NCBI RefSeq assembly: GCF_000420545.1
Contig: NZ_ATVD01000004.1
Location: 62,001-126,000, forward strand
Origin: Arenimonas oryziterrae DSM 21050 = YC6267
GTDB lineage: Bacteria; Pseudomonadota; Gammaproteobacteria; Xanthomonadales; Xanthomonadaceae
Direction: 5' to 3'
DNA length: 64,000 nucleotides
Shown: positions 38,484 to 47,317 of the stretch, in pieces
Layout: every line of letters starts with the position of its first letter
Position numbering within the stretch: position 1 is the stretch's first letter
The notes under the pieces: generated by a model
Databases searched by the model: none
What the model saw: only the letters and a program-made list of their open reading frames with translations
What the model was told of the DNA's origin: nothing
Translations under genes and position numbers: made by a program

Positions 38484-40328
38484 TCAGGCATCCTGCGCGG
38501 GGGAGTCCAGGCCATGCAGTGAAGCATATATGCGCTCGGCAAGGGCGTGGTTGATTCCTTCGACCCGGGCGATTTCCTCGGCGCCGGCCGACTTCAGCCC
38601 CGACAGACCGCCGAAATGCTTGAGCAGGCTGGCGCGACGGCGGGGACCGATGCCGGCGATATCCTCGAGCCGGCTTGTTTCGCGGGTCTTCTGACGACGG
38701 CCGCGGTGACCGGTGATCGCGAACCGGTGGGCCTCGTCGCGCACCTGCTGGATGAGCTGCAGGCCGGGCGATTCGACGCCGGGGCGGATTTCCCGCCCGT
38801 CCGGAAACACCAGGGCCTCATGGCCGGCGCGACGCTCTTCGCCCTTGGCGACGCCGATCATCGCCAGGCCCTCGACACCCAGCGCCGCGAGCACCTCACG
38901 CGCCTGCGCCAACTGCCCCACGCCGCCATCGATGAGCAGCAGATCGGGCAGGATGCCCTCGGCCAGCCCGCGTTTGAAGCGGCGCTCCAGCGCCTGATGC
39001 ATCGCGGCATAGTCGTCGCCCGGCGTGATGCCGGCGATGTTGAAGCGCCGGTATTGCGCACGCACCGGCCCTTCCCCGTCGAACACGACGCAGGAGGCCA
39101 CCGTCGCCTCGCCCATCGTGTGGCTGATGTCGAAGCACTCGATGCGTTGCGGCGGCGCCGGCAGTTCCAGCAGTTTCTGCAATGATTCCAAGCGCACGCG
39201 CTGGCTGGCGCTGCTGCTGCGTTCGGCGGCGAGCGCGAGCTCGGCGTTGCTGCGCGCCATTTCCAGATAGCGCGCGCGTTCGCCGCGCACGCTGGTCTTG
39301 ATCTCGACGCGACGGTTGGCCTGTTCGCTGAAGACCTTCTCGAAAAGCGCCAGGTCCGGGATCGCATGGCTGAGCACGATCTCGCGCGGCGGACGCTTTT
39401 CCAGGTAGTACTGGCTGACGAAAGCACCGAGGACTTCTTCCGGCGTGTCCGCGCCGTTGAGCCTCGGAAAGAATGAGCGCGTGCCCAGGCTCATCGCGTT
39501 TCGGAACGACAGCAGCAGGACGCAGGCCGCGCCCTGGGTCAGCGTGCAGGCGAGCACATCCATCTCGACCTGTTCGCCCTCGACGTACTGCTTGGCCTGG
39601 ACCTTGCGGATTCCGCCGATCGTGTCGCGCAGCTGCGCGGCCAGTTCGAACTCCAGGCGAACGCTGGCTGCGTCCATCGAACGCGTGAGCTCGTCAACGA
39701 GTTCGGTACTGCGACCATCGAGGAACAGCGTCGCCCGCCGCACACTGGCGTCGTAGTCGCGTGGCGGGATGAAACCTACGCAAGGCGCCGAACAACGCCC
39801 GATCTGGTGTTGCAGACAGGGCCGGCTGCGATTGCGGAACACACTGTCCTCGCAGGTGCGCAGCTTGAATATCTTCTGCATCAGGTCCAGCGTTTCGCGC
39901 ACCGCCAGCACGCTCGGATACGGCCCGAAATAGCGGCCGGCACTCGCGCGCGGGCCGCGATGGAACGCGATGCGCGGCCAGGTTTCTTCGGTCAGCAGGA
40001 TGTAGGGATAGCTCTTGTCGTCGCGCAGCAGCACGTTGTAGCGCGGGCGCAGCGACTTGATCATCTGGTTTTCCAGGATCAAGGCTTCGGACTCGGTCCG
40101 TGTGATCGTCACTTCCATGCGCGCGATCTGCGCCACCATCAGGGCGATGCGGCGCGACGGCAAGTCGGCGCGAAAATAGCTCGCCACGCGTTTTTTCAGC
40201 GAGGCGGCCTTGCCCACGTACAGAACGCTGCCGTCGGCCGAGAACATGCGGTAAACGCCGGGCGCGGAGGTGAGCTCGCGGACGAATTCCTTGCCGTCGA
40301 AGGGGGCTGCTGCGGGCGTCTCGGTCAT
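38484..40328 (-). CDS. uvrC: excinuclease ABC subunit C
   Basis: The 614-residue nuclease of nucleotide excision repair has an N-terminal GIY-YIG endonuclease domain (GVYRMF...VLYVGKA, about 24-40) that makes the 3' cut, a Cys-rich linker (CEDSVFRNRSRPCLQ), a UvrB-binding UVR motif, the RNase-H-like 5' nuclease domain (ECFDISH) and a C-terminal helix-hairpin-helix pair (DIAGIGPRRR, EIARVEGIN). ATG 40326-40328. First gene of the uvrC-pgsA-tRNA block. Confidence 0.97.
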   Translation of the reverse strand: MTETPAAAPFDGKEFVRELTSAPGVYRMFSADGSVLYVGKAASLKKRVASYFRADLPSRRIALMVAQIARMEVTITRTESEALILENQMIKSLRPRYNVLLRDDKSYPYILLTEETWPRIAFHRGPRASAGRYFGPYPSVLAVRETLDLMQKIFKLRTCEDSVFRNRSRPCLQHQIGRCSAPCVGFIPPRDYDASVRRATLFLDGRSTELVDELTRSMDAASVRLEFELAAQLRDTIGGIRKVQAKQYVEGEQVEMDVLACTLTQGAACVLLLSFRNAMSLGTRSFFPRLNGADTPEEVLGAFVSQYYLEKRPPREIVLSHAIPDLALFEKVFSEQANRRVEIKTSVRGERARYLEMARSNAELALAAERSSSASQRVRLESLQKLLELPAPPQRIECFDISHTMGEATVASCVVFDGEGPVRAQYRRFNIAGITPGDDYAAMHQALERRFKRGLAEGILPDLLLIDGGVGQLAQAREVLAALGVEGLAMIGVAKGEERRAGHEALVFPDGREIRPGVESPGLQLIQQVRDEAHRFAITGHRGRRQKTRETSRLEDIAGIGPRRRASLLKHFGGLSGLKSAGAEEIARVEGINHALAERIYASLHGLDSPAQDA

Positions 40329-40358
40329 GCCGACATTATCGCCCAGCGGGAACGGCGC

Positions 40359-41780
40359 TTATTCGCCAACCGGAATCCGGCTCAGCAGGCCGGTGGCGAT
40401 GTCGTGGCGCATGATCTCGTGCGCGGCGGCATCGGCGATCCACAGCGTATTGCCCAGCATCGCCAGCGCGCTGGGCTGGTACAGCGGCTGCGGCAAGGGA
40501 TGGCTGCTCATCTCGCCGCCGCCGAGGCGCAGCTTGCGCAGGCTGCCGTTGTAGGTGTCGGCGACCCAGAGCACGGGCGAGCCCGGGTCCAGGGCCACGG
40601 CCTGCGGATACTGCAGGCGGGCATCGCGGCGTTGGCCGTCCTGCTCGCCGAATTCATACAGGCCCTGCCCGACCAGTGTCTGCACGGAATTCTGCTGCAG
40701 CTGGATCGCGCGCACCGCCGAACTCGCCGAGTCGGCGACATACAGCGTCTGCTGCACGAGGGCCATGCCCATCGGTTGCGCCAGCAGGGCATTGCGGCCC
40801 TGACCGTCGGTGATGCCCAACTCGCCGGTGCCGGCGATGAAACACAGCCGCGACTTGCCCAGATCGAATTCCCAGATCTGATTGCTGCCGGTCATGGCGA
40901 TGAACAGACGATCGTTGATGCCGGTCACTGCCGTCGGCTGGTTCAGCGGGCAATCGGAGGCGATCGTCGAGACGCCCTCGCGCGGAATGCCGGCCTTGCC
41001 GGTGCCGGCGACCGTGTGCACCTGGCCGTCAATGAGATGGATGCGGCGTACCGCGTGATTGCCGGTGTCGGCGACGTACAGGTAGTCGCGCATCATGCAC
41101 AGGCCGCGCGGGTAGCGGAACGCGGCCTCGGTCGGCGCGCCATCGACAAGATCGGGGTAGCCGGTGCCGAACTCGCGCAGCACGCGACCTTCGTGCGTGC
41201 ATTCGAGGATGCGATGGTGGCCGGTGTCGGCGACATACAGATGCGATTCGGTAACCAGCAGGCCCGACGGGAACAGCAGGGGCGAGATCGGTTCGCCGCC
41301 GCTCAGACGCAGGCTGGGCGATTGCCGGATATCGGCGCCCGCCTCTTCGATCAGCGCACCGAGCGCGAGATCGAGCGCCGCGACCTGGTCGTCGCCGGAA
41401 AAAATCTCGCGCAGGAATCCCTTGCTGTCGATCAGGGCAACCGACGGCCAGCTCACGATGCCGTAGTGCTGCCAAGCAACCCAACCCCGGTCGTTCGCGA
41501 CGGGAAAATTCACGCCCAGGCGATTGAGCGCCTTGTGCACCGTGCGGCCATCGATCTCGACATCGAACTTCGGCTGGTGGATGCCCAGGATCGCCAGGCC
41601 GACCGGGTGCCGCAGCTTGATGCGCAGCAGTTCCTCGATCAGATTGCTGCAATACGCCGAACTCGCATTCCAGAACACCAGCGCCGTGACGCGGCCGCGC
41701 TGCATCGCGATCGTTTGCGGATCGGCGTTGAGCCAGTTCAGCGAAGCGTGCAGTGCGGGAGCGGGCGTGGCGGTGGTCAT
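40359..41780 (-). CDS. NHL-repeat protein with thioredoxin-like domain (NHLRC2-like)
   Basis: The 473-residue protein has an N-terminal thioredoxin-like domain (1-150) and a six-bladed NHL beta-propeller (about 160-470; repeats such as LYVADTGHHRILE and LYVADTGNHAVRRI). This layout matches NHLRC2-type proteins. The CxxC site is degenerate: it reads NASSAYCSN, with only one Cys (44), so disulfide exchange looks lost. There is no signal peptide. ATG 41778-41780. The function is unknown; it lies next to a low-GC region on its upstream side. Confidence 0.84.
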   Translation of the reverse strand: MTTATPAPALHASLNWLNADPQTIAMQRGRVTALVFWNASSAYCSNLIEELLRIKLRHPVGLAILGIHQPKFDVEIDGRTVHKALNRLGVNFPVANDRGWVAWQHYGIVSWPSVALIDSKGFLREIFSGDDQVAALDLALGALIEEAGADIRQSPSLRLSGGEPISPLLFPSGLLVTESHLYVADTGHHRILECTHEGRVLREFGTGYPDLVDGAPTEAAFRYPRGLCMMRDYLYVADTGNHAVRRIHLIDGQVHTVAGTGKAGIPREGVSTIASDCPLNQPTAVTGINDRLFIAMTGSNQIWEFDLGKSRLCFIAGTGELGITDGQGRNALLAQPMGMALVQQTLYVADSASSAVRAIQLQQNSVQTLVGQGLYEFGEQDGQRRDARLQYPQAVALDPGSPVLWVADTYNGSLRKLRLGGGEMSSHPLPQPLYQPSALAMLGNTLWIADAAAHEIMRHDIATGLLSRIPVGE

Positions 41781-42179
41781 GCGGTCGGGACCTGGGCACT
41801 CACGGGGAGGCTCATTATGGTACTTCTCGGCGCCGCATTGGAATCGGGTGACGGAGAATTCGGCGGGCGACGTTCAACTAGCCCCGGAAGCAGGCCTTGG
41901 CAGCCGAAATCTGACAGTCAGCCGAGGGAATTGCCTATGCCGTTCGACCATGCGGCGGCAGACACTGTTCGTATGCACCGCTCCAACCGCCTTCGGTCCG
42001 AACTTCTACGACGGCTCCAGGACATCTCGGCTGTTTTCCCTTGCGGGGTGATGGGCACTCACGTCTTTTAAGGGGCAGCAGCCTGATATAGCTTGCGTCA
42101 AGATCGGAGGCATCCGGTCGATTTGCGGTTTGAATTTCTTGCTTTTATGGCTCCTACTTTCAACTATTTGGGGAACAGC
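41781..42179. other. gene-free stretch next to a low-GC gene
   Basis: These 399 bases hold no frame with coding character on either strand and no tRNA, repeat or clear promoter. GC falls gradually from the NHL gene towards the low-GC gene. It may be the remnant of an insertion boundary, but I see no direct repeats, integrase or att-like sequence. Confidence 0.5.
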
Positions 42180-42704
42180 ATGCGCATTTTTTTCTTTCTT
42201 TTTCTTACCCTCGTAAGCGCAACAACATTTGCCGCAAAAGAGAATTCCGATCTCTCGATCAAAGGAACATCTGCAACTTCCACGGATACCGCAAATCCAG
42301 CGACGATCAAGATATCGGACGCAGAGTTTTCAGTGCCAGGGGCGGTTGAAATTGCGAGCAAAAATGCAATCGTTCATTCCGACAAGAATGGAATCGTGCA
42401 GTACGTTGAACTTTCCGATGGTGTCGGAATCGCCGGCAACGACGTGACTTTCAGCGCCAAGAACGCAGTCTACTATCCAGAGCTTGCGACATTGACCTCG
42501 GATTCGCTTGCCTCTTTTTCACCAGGCTCAAACCAGCCGGTTGTTTACACTTGCAAGAGCGGCATCATTCACGAAAATGGAGTCAGCACCGGAATGGGCA
42601 GCGTCTGCAAGACTGAAACCATACTTTTGGTTTGCTCTGGGAGTGATGGGAGCAAACTCATTACGAAGTTCTACTCTCGTGTAATCTCCCCTTGCGCATG
42701 GTAG
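42180..42704 (+). CDS. low-GC secreted protein of unknown function
   Basis: The 174-residue protein starts with a signal peptide (RIFFFLFLTLVSATTFAA). The mature part is rich in beta-forming segments, Ser and Thr; four Cys (in YTCKSG, SVCKTE, LVCSGS and SPCAW) could form two disulfides. The repeating strand pattern (ASKNAIVHSD..., FSAKNAVYYPEL) faintly recalls the OstA/LptA jelly-roll, but this is a weak impression. GC is about 45% against about 65% around it, a strong sign of horizontal transfer. ATG 42180-42182 with GGGGA a few bases upstream. It is convergent with kdsB. Confidence 0.72.
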   Translation: MRIFFFLFLTLVSATTFAAKENSDLSIKGTSATSTDTANPATIKISDAEFSVPGAVEIASKNAIVHSDKNGIVQYVELSDGVGIAGNDVTFSAKNAVYYPELATLTSDSLASFSPGSNQPVVYTCKSGIIHENGVSTGMGSVCKTETILLVCSGSDGSKLITKFYSRVISPCAW

Positions 42705-42718
42705 AGAAACGACTAGAA

Positions 42719-42741
42719 GCCAGATCGGCTCAACATCTGGC
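42719..42741. repeat. short inverted repeat between convergent genes
   Basis: A 7-bp stem (GCCAGAT/ATCTGGC) with a 9-base loop spans the end of kdsB and the spacer to the low-GC gene. There is no T-run. It may act as a weak bidirectional stop or be chance. Confidence 0.35.
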
Positions 42742-43506
42742 ACTGTTGGACATCATCCGCTGCTCAGCCCGCAGCAGGTCCGCCTCGGTGTCGACGCCGG
42801 GCGGAAACGCGACCGGGGTGATGCCGACGGCAATCCGGTAGCCCGCTTCCAGCACACGAAGTTGCTCGAGGGCCTCGAGGCCCTCGAGCTCACCTGGCGG
42901 CAACGAAGTGAACCGACGCAGGAATCCGGCGCGATACGCGTAGATGCCGATATGACGCAAGGCGCCCGGTGCCGGGGCGCTGGTGCGATCGCGGGCAAAG
43001 CGGTCGCGCTGCCAGGCAATCGGCGCGCGACTGAAATACAGGGCCAGGCCGCGGGCGTCGCGCACCACTTTCACGGCATTGGGATCGAACAGCGTGTCGC
43101 TATCCTCGATCGGGGTCGCGAGCGTTGCCATTTCCGTGCCGGCCTCGGCCAGCGTGCGCGCGACGGCACGAATGCCCTCCGGCGGCGCGAAGGGTTCGTC
43201 GCCCTGCAGATTGACGATGATTTCCTCGTCGGTCCAACCCAGTTGCTCGGCGCATTCGGCCAACCGGTCGGTGCCCGAGGGGTGGTCGGCCCGCGTGAGG
43301 CAGACGGTCACGGGATAGCCGCGCACAGCATCAGCGATGCGCGCGTCATCGGTCGCGACCACGACCTGCGTCGCACCCGCGGCCAGGGCGCGACGCGCGA
43401 CATGCACGACCATCGGTTCGCCGGCGATCAGGCGCAGCGGTTTACCCGGAAGGCGCGAAGCACCGAAGCGCGCCGGAATGGCGACGATGAAACCGGGCTC
43501 GGTCAT
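42730..43506 (-). CDS. kdsB: 3-deoxy-manno-octulosonate cytidylyltransferase
   Basis: The 258-residue nucleotidyltransferase activates Kdo as CMP-Kdo for lipopolysaccharide core synthesis. Motifs are [16 protein letters not shown] at the N-terminus, VNLQGDEPF near residue 100 and the C-terminal [13 protein letters not shown]. The ATG at 43504-43506 overlaps the lpxK stop as ATGA; the longer frame upstream lacks the family N-terminus. It is the last gene of the comEC-exbB-exbD-msbA-lpxK-kdsB group. Confidence 0.96.
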   Translation of the reverse strand: MTEPGFIVAIPARFGASRLPGKPLRLIAGEPMVVHVARRALAAGATQVVVATDDARIADAVRGYPVTVCLTRADHPSGTDRLAECAEQLGWTDEEIIVNLQGDEPFAPPEGIRAVARTLAEAGTEMATLATPIEDSDTLFDPNAVKVVRDARGLALYFSRAPIAWQRDRFARDRTSAPAPGALRHIGIYAYRAGFLRRFTSLPPGELEGLEALEQLRVLEAGYRIAVGITPVAFPPGVDTEADLLRAEQRMMSNSARC

Positions 43507-44483
43507 GGCGAAACGTTCTCCAGTCGTTCGAGGATCCGATCGTAGAAGCCCTCGTCGAGCTCCGCCTCCACCGGCACATACCAGCCCTGCTCCAGGCCCA
43601 GGTCGCGGCATTTCACCGCGTCCTTTTCGGTCATCAGGATCGCCCCGGTCATGCCGGCGAAGTCTTCGGCGCGGTAGGCATGGTGATCGGGAAACGGATG
43701 TTCGACCGGATCCAGACCCTGCGCGCGCAGCACGGCGAAGAAGCGTTCGGGATGACCGATGCCGGCCAAGGCGTGTAGGACGCCATCACCGGCGAATTCC
43801 GCGAGTTCGCGCCGGCGTCCGCCGGCGAGCGCGATCGCGCGCCCCGTGTGCAGGCGCATGCCCCACTCGCCTGCCTGCGCCGCCCCGCCATTGACGACCC
43901 GCAATCCGGTATCCCGCGGCGGTTCGCGCAAAGGACCGGCGGGCATCAACAGTCCGTTGCCATAGCGACGCTCGCCGTCGAGCACCTCGATTTCGATGTC
44001 GCGCGCCAGCCGGTGATGCTGCAGTCCGTCGTCGGACAGCACGAGATTGCAGCCGGCCGCGATCGCGCGACTGGCCGCAGCCACACGGTCGCCGTCGACG
44101 AAGACCGGGCATTGCGTGCGTTCGAAAATCAATTTGGGTTCGTCGCCGCAGCGCTCAGGCGGCGTGTCCGCATCCACGGCGATCGGCGCCTTCGAACGGC
44201 GCCCGTAACCGCGACTGACGATGCCCGGACGCCAGCCCCGCGCCTGCAGACGCAGCGCGAGCGCGACGATAAGCGGCGTCTTGCCGGTACCGCCGGCGGT
44301 GAAATTCCCCACGACGATCACTGGGACGCCGACCCGCTGCGAGCTGATCAGGCCGCTCGCGTACAAACCAGCGCGCAACTTCAGCGCAGCGTGATAGGTG
44401 CCGGCCAACAGACGCGATCCGAAGCCCGGCGCCTGCCCGCCATACCAGCGTTGCGTGAGCCGGTGTTCGAGCGCCGACTTCAC
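43503..44483 (-). CDS. lpxK: tetraacyldisaccharide 4'-kinase
   Basis: The 326-residue inner-membrane kinase phosphorylates the lipid A precursor. The P-loop is [13 protein letters not shown] (about 57-69), preceded by a hydrophobic N-terminus and followed by SRGYGRRSK and [12 protein letters not shown], all conserved in LpxK. The start is GTG (44481-44483), overlapping the msbA stop as GTGA, which is usual for this gene pair. Confidence 0.95.
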   Translation of the reverse strand: MKSALEHRLTQRWYGGQAPGFGSRLLAGTYHAALKLRAGLYASGLISSQRVGVPVIVVGNFTAGGTGKTPLIVALALRLQARGWRPGIVSRGYGRRSKAPIAVDADTPPERCGDEPKLIFERTQCPVFVDGDRVAAASRAIAAGCNLVLSDDGLQHHRLARDIEIEVLDGERRYGNGLLMPAGPLREPPRDTGLRVVNGGAAQAGEWGMRLHTGRAIALAGGRRRELAEFAGDGVLHALAGIGHPERFFAVLRAQGLDPVEHPFPDHHAYRAEDFAGMTGAILMTEKDAVKCRDLGLEQGWYVPVEAELDEGFYDRILERLENVSP

Positions 44484-46240
44484 TCGGCCTCCGCCTCGCG
44501 GAACTGCATGCGATGCAAATACGAATACAGGCCGCCGCGCGCAAGCAATTCGGCATGCGTGCCCTGCTCCACCAATCGGCCCTGATCGAGCACAAGCACC
44601 TGGTGGGCATGTTCGATCGTCGACAAGCGATGCGCGATGACCAGGGTGGTGCGATCGGGAATCAGGCGATCGAGCGCATCCTGCACCAGGCGCTCGGATT
44701 CGTTGTCGAGCGCCGCAGTGGCCTCGTCGAGAATCAGTACCGGTGCGTCCTTGAGGATCGCGCGCGCGATCGCGATGCGCTGGCGCTGGCCGCCGGAGAG
44801 CAGACCGCCGTTCTCGCCGATGCGTGTGTCCAGCCCCTGCGGCAGGCGATCGATGAATTCGGTCGCGTTGGCGGCATCGGCGGCAGCGCGGATCGCTTCG
44901 CGCGTCGCGCCGTCCTGGCCGTAGGCGATATTGGCCGCGACGGTATCGTCGAACAGCATGACGCGCTGACCGACCAGGCCCATCTGCCGGCGCAGATCCG
45001 CCAGACGGTAATCGGTGACCGGCACGCCATCGAGCCGCACTTCGCCCGACGTCGGTTCGTAAAAGCGCGGCAGCAAGCGGATCAGCGAGGACTTGCCGCT
45101 GCCCGACCGGCCGACGATCGCCGTGACCGTGCCCGGACGCGCCGTGAAGGAGATGTTGCGCACCGCGTCTTCGGGCTGGTTGTCGTAGCGCAGGCTGACG
45201 TCGCGGAATTCCAGTTCGCCGCGCGCGCGCTGCATCGATGTCTTGCCGGTATCGGGTTCGTCGGGTTCGTCGACCATGCCGAACAGGCGCTCGGCCGAGG
45301 ACAGACCGCGCTGCAAGGGACTTTGCACGTTGGTGATGCGCTTGAGCGAGGGCAGCAAGGTCATCATCGCGATCATGATCTTGACGAAACCGCCGGCCGT
45401 CATGCGTCCGGCCATGGCTTCGGCGCCGGCCAGGAACAGGATGACCGCGAGCGCGACGGCACCGAGCATCTGCACGGCCGACGACGCCGCGCCGCGCGTG
45501 GTTTCCATCTTCAGCGCCAGGCGCATGTTGCGCAGCGTGAGATCGGCGAAACGTCCGACTTCAAGTTTCTGCGCGCCGTAGATTTTCACTTCCTGCTGGG
45601 CGGACAGGATCTCCATCGTCGCCTGGCTGGTCTGCGCCACGGCCTGCTGCATGCCGCGGTTGATGCGGCGGTAGCGGCTGCTGACATAGGACGAGATCAA
45701 TGCGATCGCCGGCGCGACGATCAGCATCGCCGCGGTCACGCGCCAGCTCTCCCACAGCATGATGCCGAGCAGACCGACGATGGTGATCGAATCGGTGATG
45801 ATGACTTTCAGCGCTTCCGTGACCGCACCCGTCATCTGGCCGGTGTCGTAGCTCAGGCGCGACAGCAGCGCCGGGACCGATTCCACGTCGTAACGCTTGC
45901 TGGGCAGACGCAGGAACTTGTCGAAAAGCAGCAACTGCAGGCTGCGCGACAGCCCGTTGCCCACGCGCGCCATCGTGTAGTCGGTGGAGAACGTCGCGAT
46001 GCCGCGCATGACGAACAGCGCCAGGATCGTCAGCGGCAGTCCCCAACGCACGCTCGGATTGCGCGCGACGAAGGTCTCGTCGATCATCGGCTTCATCAAG
46101 GTCGCGAAATAGCCCGCCGCACCAGCTTCCACCAGCATTCCGAGCGCCGCCAGGCCCAGCCACGGCCAGAACGGCCGCGCGAACAGCAGCAGACGCCGGT
46201 AGACATGCCAGTAATTGGTTGCCGCGGGTTTATCGTTCAT
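44480..46240 (-). CDS. msbA: lipid A export ATP-binding/permease protein
   Basis: The 586-residue ABC exporter half has six membrane helices and then the nucleotide-binding domain with Walker A GRSGSGKSS, signature LSGGQRQRIAIARA and Walker B VLILDEATAALD. It flips core-lipid A across the inner membrane. ATG 46238-46240; overlaps exbD by 11 bases and lpxK by 4. Context and length make MsbA the natural call rather than another ABCB exporter. Confidence 0.95.
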   Translation of the reverse strand: MNDKPAATNYWHVYRRLLLFARPFWPWLGLAALGMLVEAGAAGYFATLMKPMIDETFVARNPSVRWGLPLTILALFVMRGIATFSTDYTMARVGNGLSRSLQLLLFDKFLRLPSKRYDVESVPALLSRLSYDTGQMTGAVTEALKVIITDSITIVGLLGIMLWESWRVTAAMLIVAPAIALISSYVSSRYRRINRGMQQAVAQTSQATMEILSAQQEVKIYGAQKLEVGRFADLTLRNMRLALKMETTRGAASSAVQMLGAVALAVILFLAGAEAMAGRMTAGGFVKIMIAMMTLLPSLKRITNVQSPLQRGLSSAERLFGMVDEPDEPDTGKTSMQRARGELEFRDVSLRYDNQPEDAVRNISFTARPGTVTAIVGRSGSGKSSLIRLLPRFYEPTSGEVRLDGVPVTDYRLADLRRQMGLVGQRVMLFDDTVAANIAYGQDGATREAIRAAADAANATEFIDRLPQGLDTRIGENGGLLSGGQRQRIAIARAILKDAPVLILDEATAALDNESERLVQDALDRLIPDRTTLVIAHRLSTIEHAHQVLVLDQGRLVEQGTHAELLARGGLYSYLHRMQFREAEAE

Positions 46241-46661
46241 TCGCTTTTGGGGCGGGCGTGGTGGCCATCTGCAACTTCACGAAGCCGAGCTGGCCCAACG
46301 CGTCCATCGCCGTGATCACCGACTGGTAGGGGCTGCGCGCATCGGCGCGCACGACCACGGGCATCGTGCGGTCGTCGCCGGCGGCGGCGACCAGGGCTTC
46401 CTTGAGGCTGGCGACGTCGGTTTTCAATACCGCGTTGTTGCCGATGAAGTACTTGCCCTCGGAATCGACCAGCACCATCAGGGGTTCGCCGGCATCGGCC
46501 TGGGCACCGCTCTGCGATTGCGGCAACTGCAGCTTGAGCATGCTGCGCTGGTTGAAGGTCGTGGTGACGACCAGGAACAGGATCAGGCAGAACAGCACGT
46601 CGATGAGCGAGATCAGGTTGATCTCGGGATCTTCGTCCATGCGTCCGCGGCCGAGCTTCAT
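46230..46661 (-). CDS. exbD: biopolymer transport protein ExbD
   Basis: The 143-residue protein has one membrane helix with the essential Asp (INLISLIDVLFCLILFLV) and a periplasmic domain. With ExbB it forms the proton-driven motor that energises TonB or a Tol-like system. ATG 46659-46661, overlapping exbB by 4 bases and msbA by 11. This exbBD copy next to comEC and msbA is a common gammaproteobacterial arrangement; whether it drives TonB or another partner is not known. Confidence 0.94.
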   Translation of the reverse strand: MKLGRGRMDEDPEINLISLIDVLFCLILFLVVTTTFNQRSMLKLQLPQSQSGAQADAGEPLMVLVDSEGKYFIGNNAVLKTDVASLKEALVAAAGDDRTMPVVVRADARSPYQSVITAMDALGQLGFVKLQMATTPAPKANER

Positions 46662-47317
46662 CCCTCACCCCGCTTGCTGCGCGCGGTCGGCTTGCTGCTC
46701 GGGATCACGCCTTCATCGATCGCATCGAGCAGGGACATCGCCTGCTTCTCCATGACGACGACGTACTCGGCGATGCGTCCGCGGAAATAGCGATAGAACA
46801 TGACCGCCGGAATCGCGACGCACAGACCGGCGGCAGTACTGACCAGCGCCTGACCGATGCCGCCGGCGAGCTGGTTCACGTCGCCGACGCCGGTCTTGAG
46901 GATGTCCAGGAACATCACGATCATGCCGAACACCGTGCCCAGCAGTCCCAGCAGCGGCGACACGCTGGCGATGGTGCCCAGGGTGTTCATGAAGCGCTCC
47001 ATGTCGTGCACGACATGGCGGCCGACGTCCTCGACGCGCTCCTTGATCATTTCCCGGGGGCGGTAACGCATGTCCAGCGCGGCGGCGAGCAGTTCGCCCA
47101 AGGGCGAGTTCCGGCGCAGGACTTCGATGTGTTTGGGGTCGAGCTGATGCCCGCGGGCCCATTCCTTGACCTCTTCGCCCAGACCGGGCGGAAGGACTTC
47201 CTTGCGGCGAAGGCTCCAGAAGCGTTCCAGGACTATCGCCATGGCCAGCACGGCCAGCAGCAGGATCGGCAACATCACCCAGCCGCCGGCTTTGATCAAT
47301 TCCAGCACGCCGCTCAC
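46658..47317 (-). CDS. exbB: MotA/TolQ/ExbB-family proton channel protein
   Basis: The 219-residue protein has three membrane helices: one near the N-terminus (WVMLPILLLAVLAMAIVLERF) and two in the C-terminal half (FMNTLGTIASVSPLLGLLGTVFGMI and ALVSTAAGLCVAIPAVMFYRYF). The second carries the conserved small residues of the proton path. It is the partner of ExbD, directly downstream. The start is GTG (47315-47317), overlapping the comEC stop as GTGA. Confidence 0.94.
   Translation of the reverse strand: MSGVLELIKAGGWVMLPILLLAVLAMAIVLERFWSLRRKEVLPPGLGEEVKEWARGHQLDPKHIEVLRRNSPLGELLAAALDMRYRPREMIKERVEDVGRHVVHDMERFMNTLGTIASVSPLLGLLGTVFGMIVMFLDILKTGVGDVNQLAGGIGQALVSTAAGLCVAIPAVMFYRYFRGRIAEYVVVMEKQAMSLLDAIDEGVIPSSKPTARSKRGEG

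Noticed and set aside
39807-42071. Plus-strand frame of 754 codons reaching into the gene-free stretch
   Set aside because: Mostly antisense to uvrC and the NHL gene; the last part in the gap shows no coding character.
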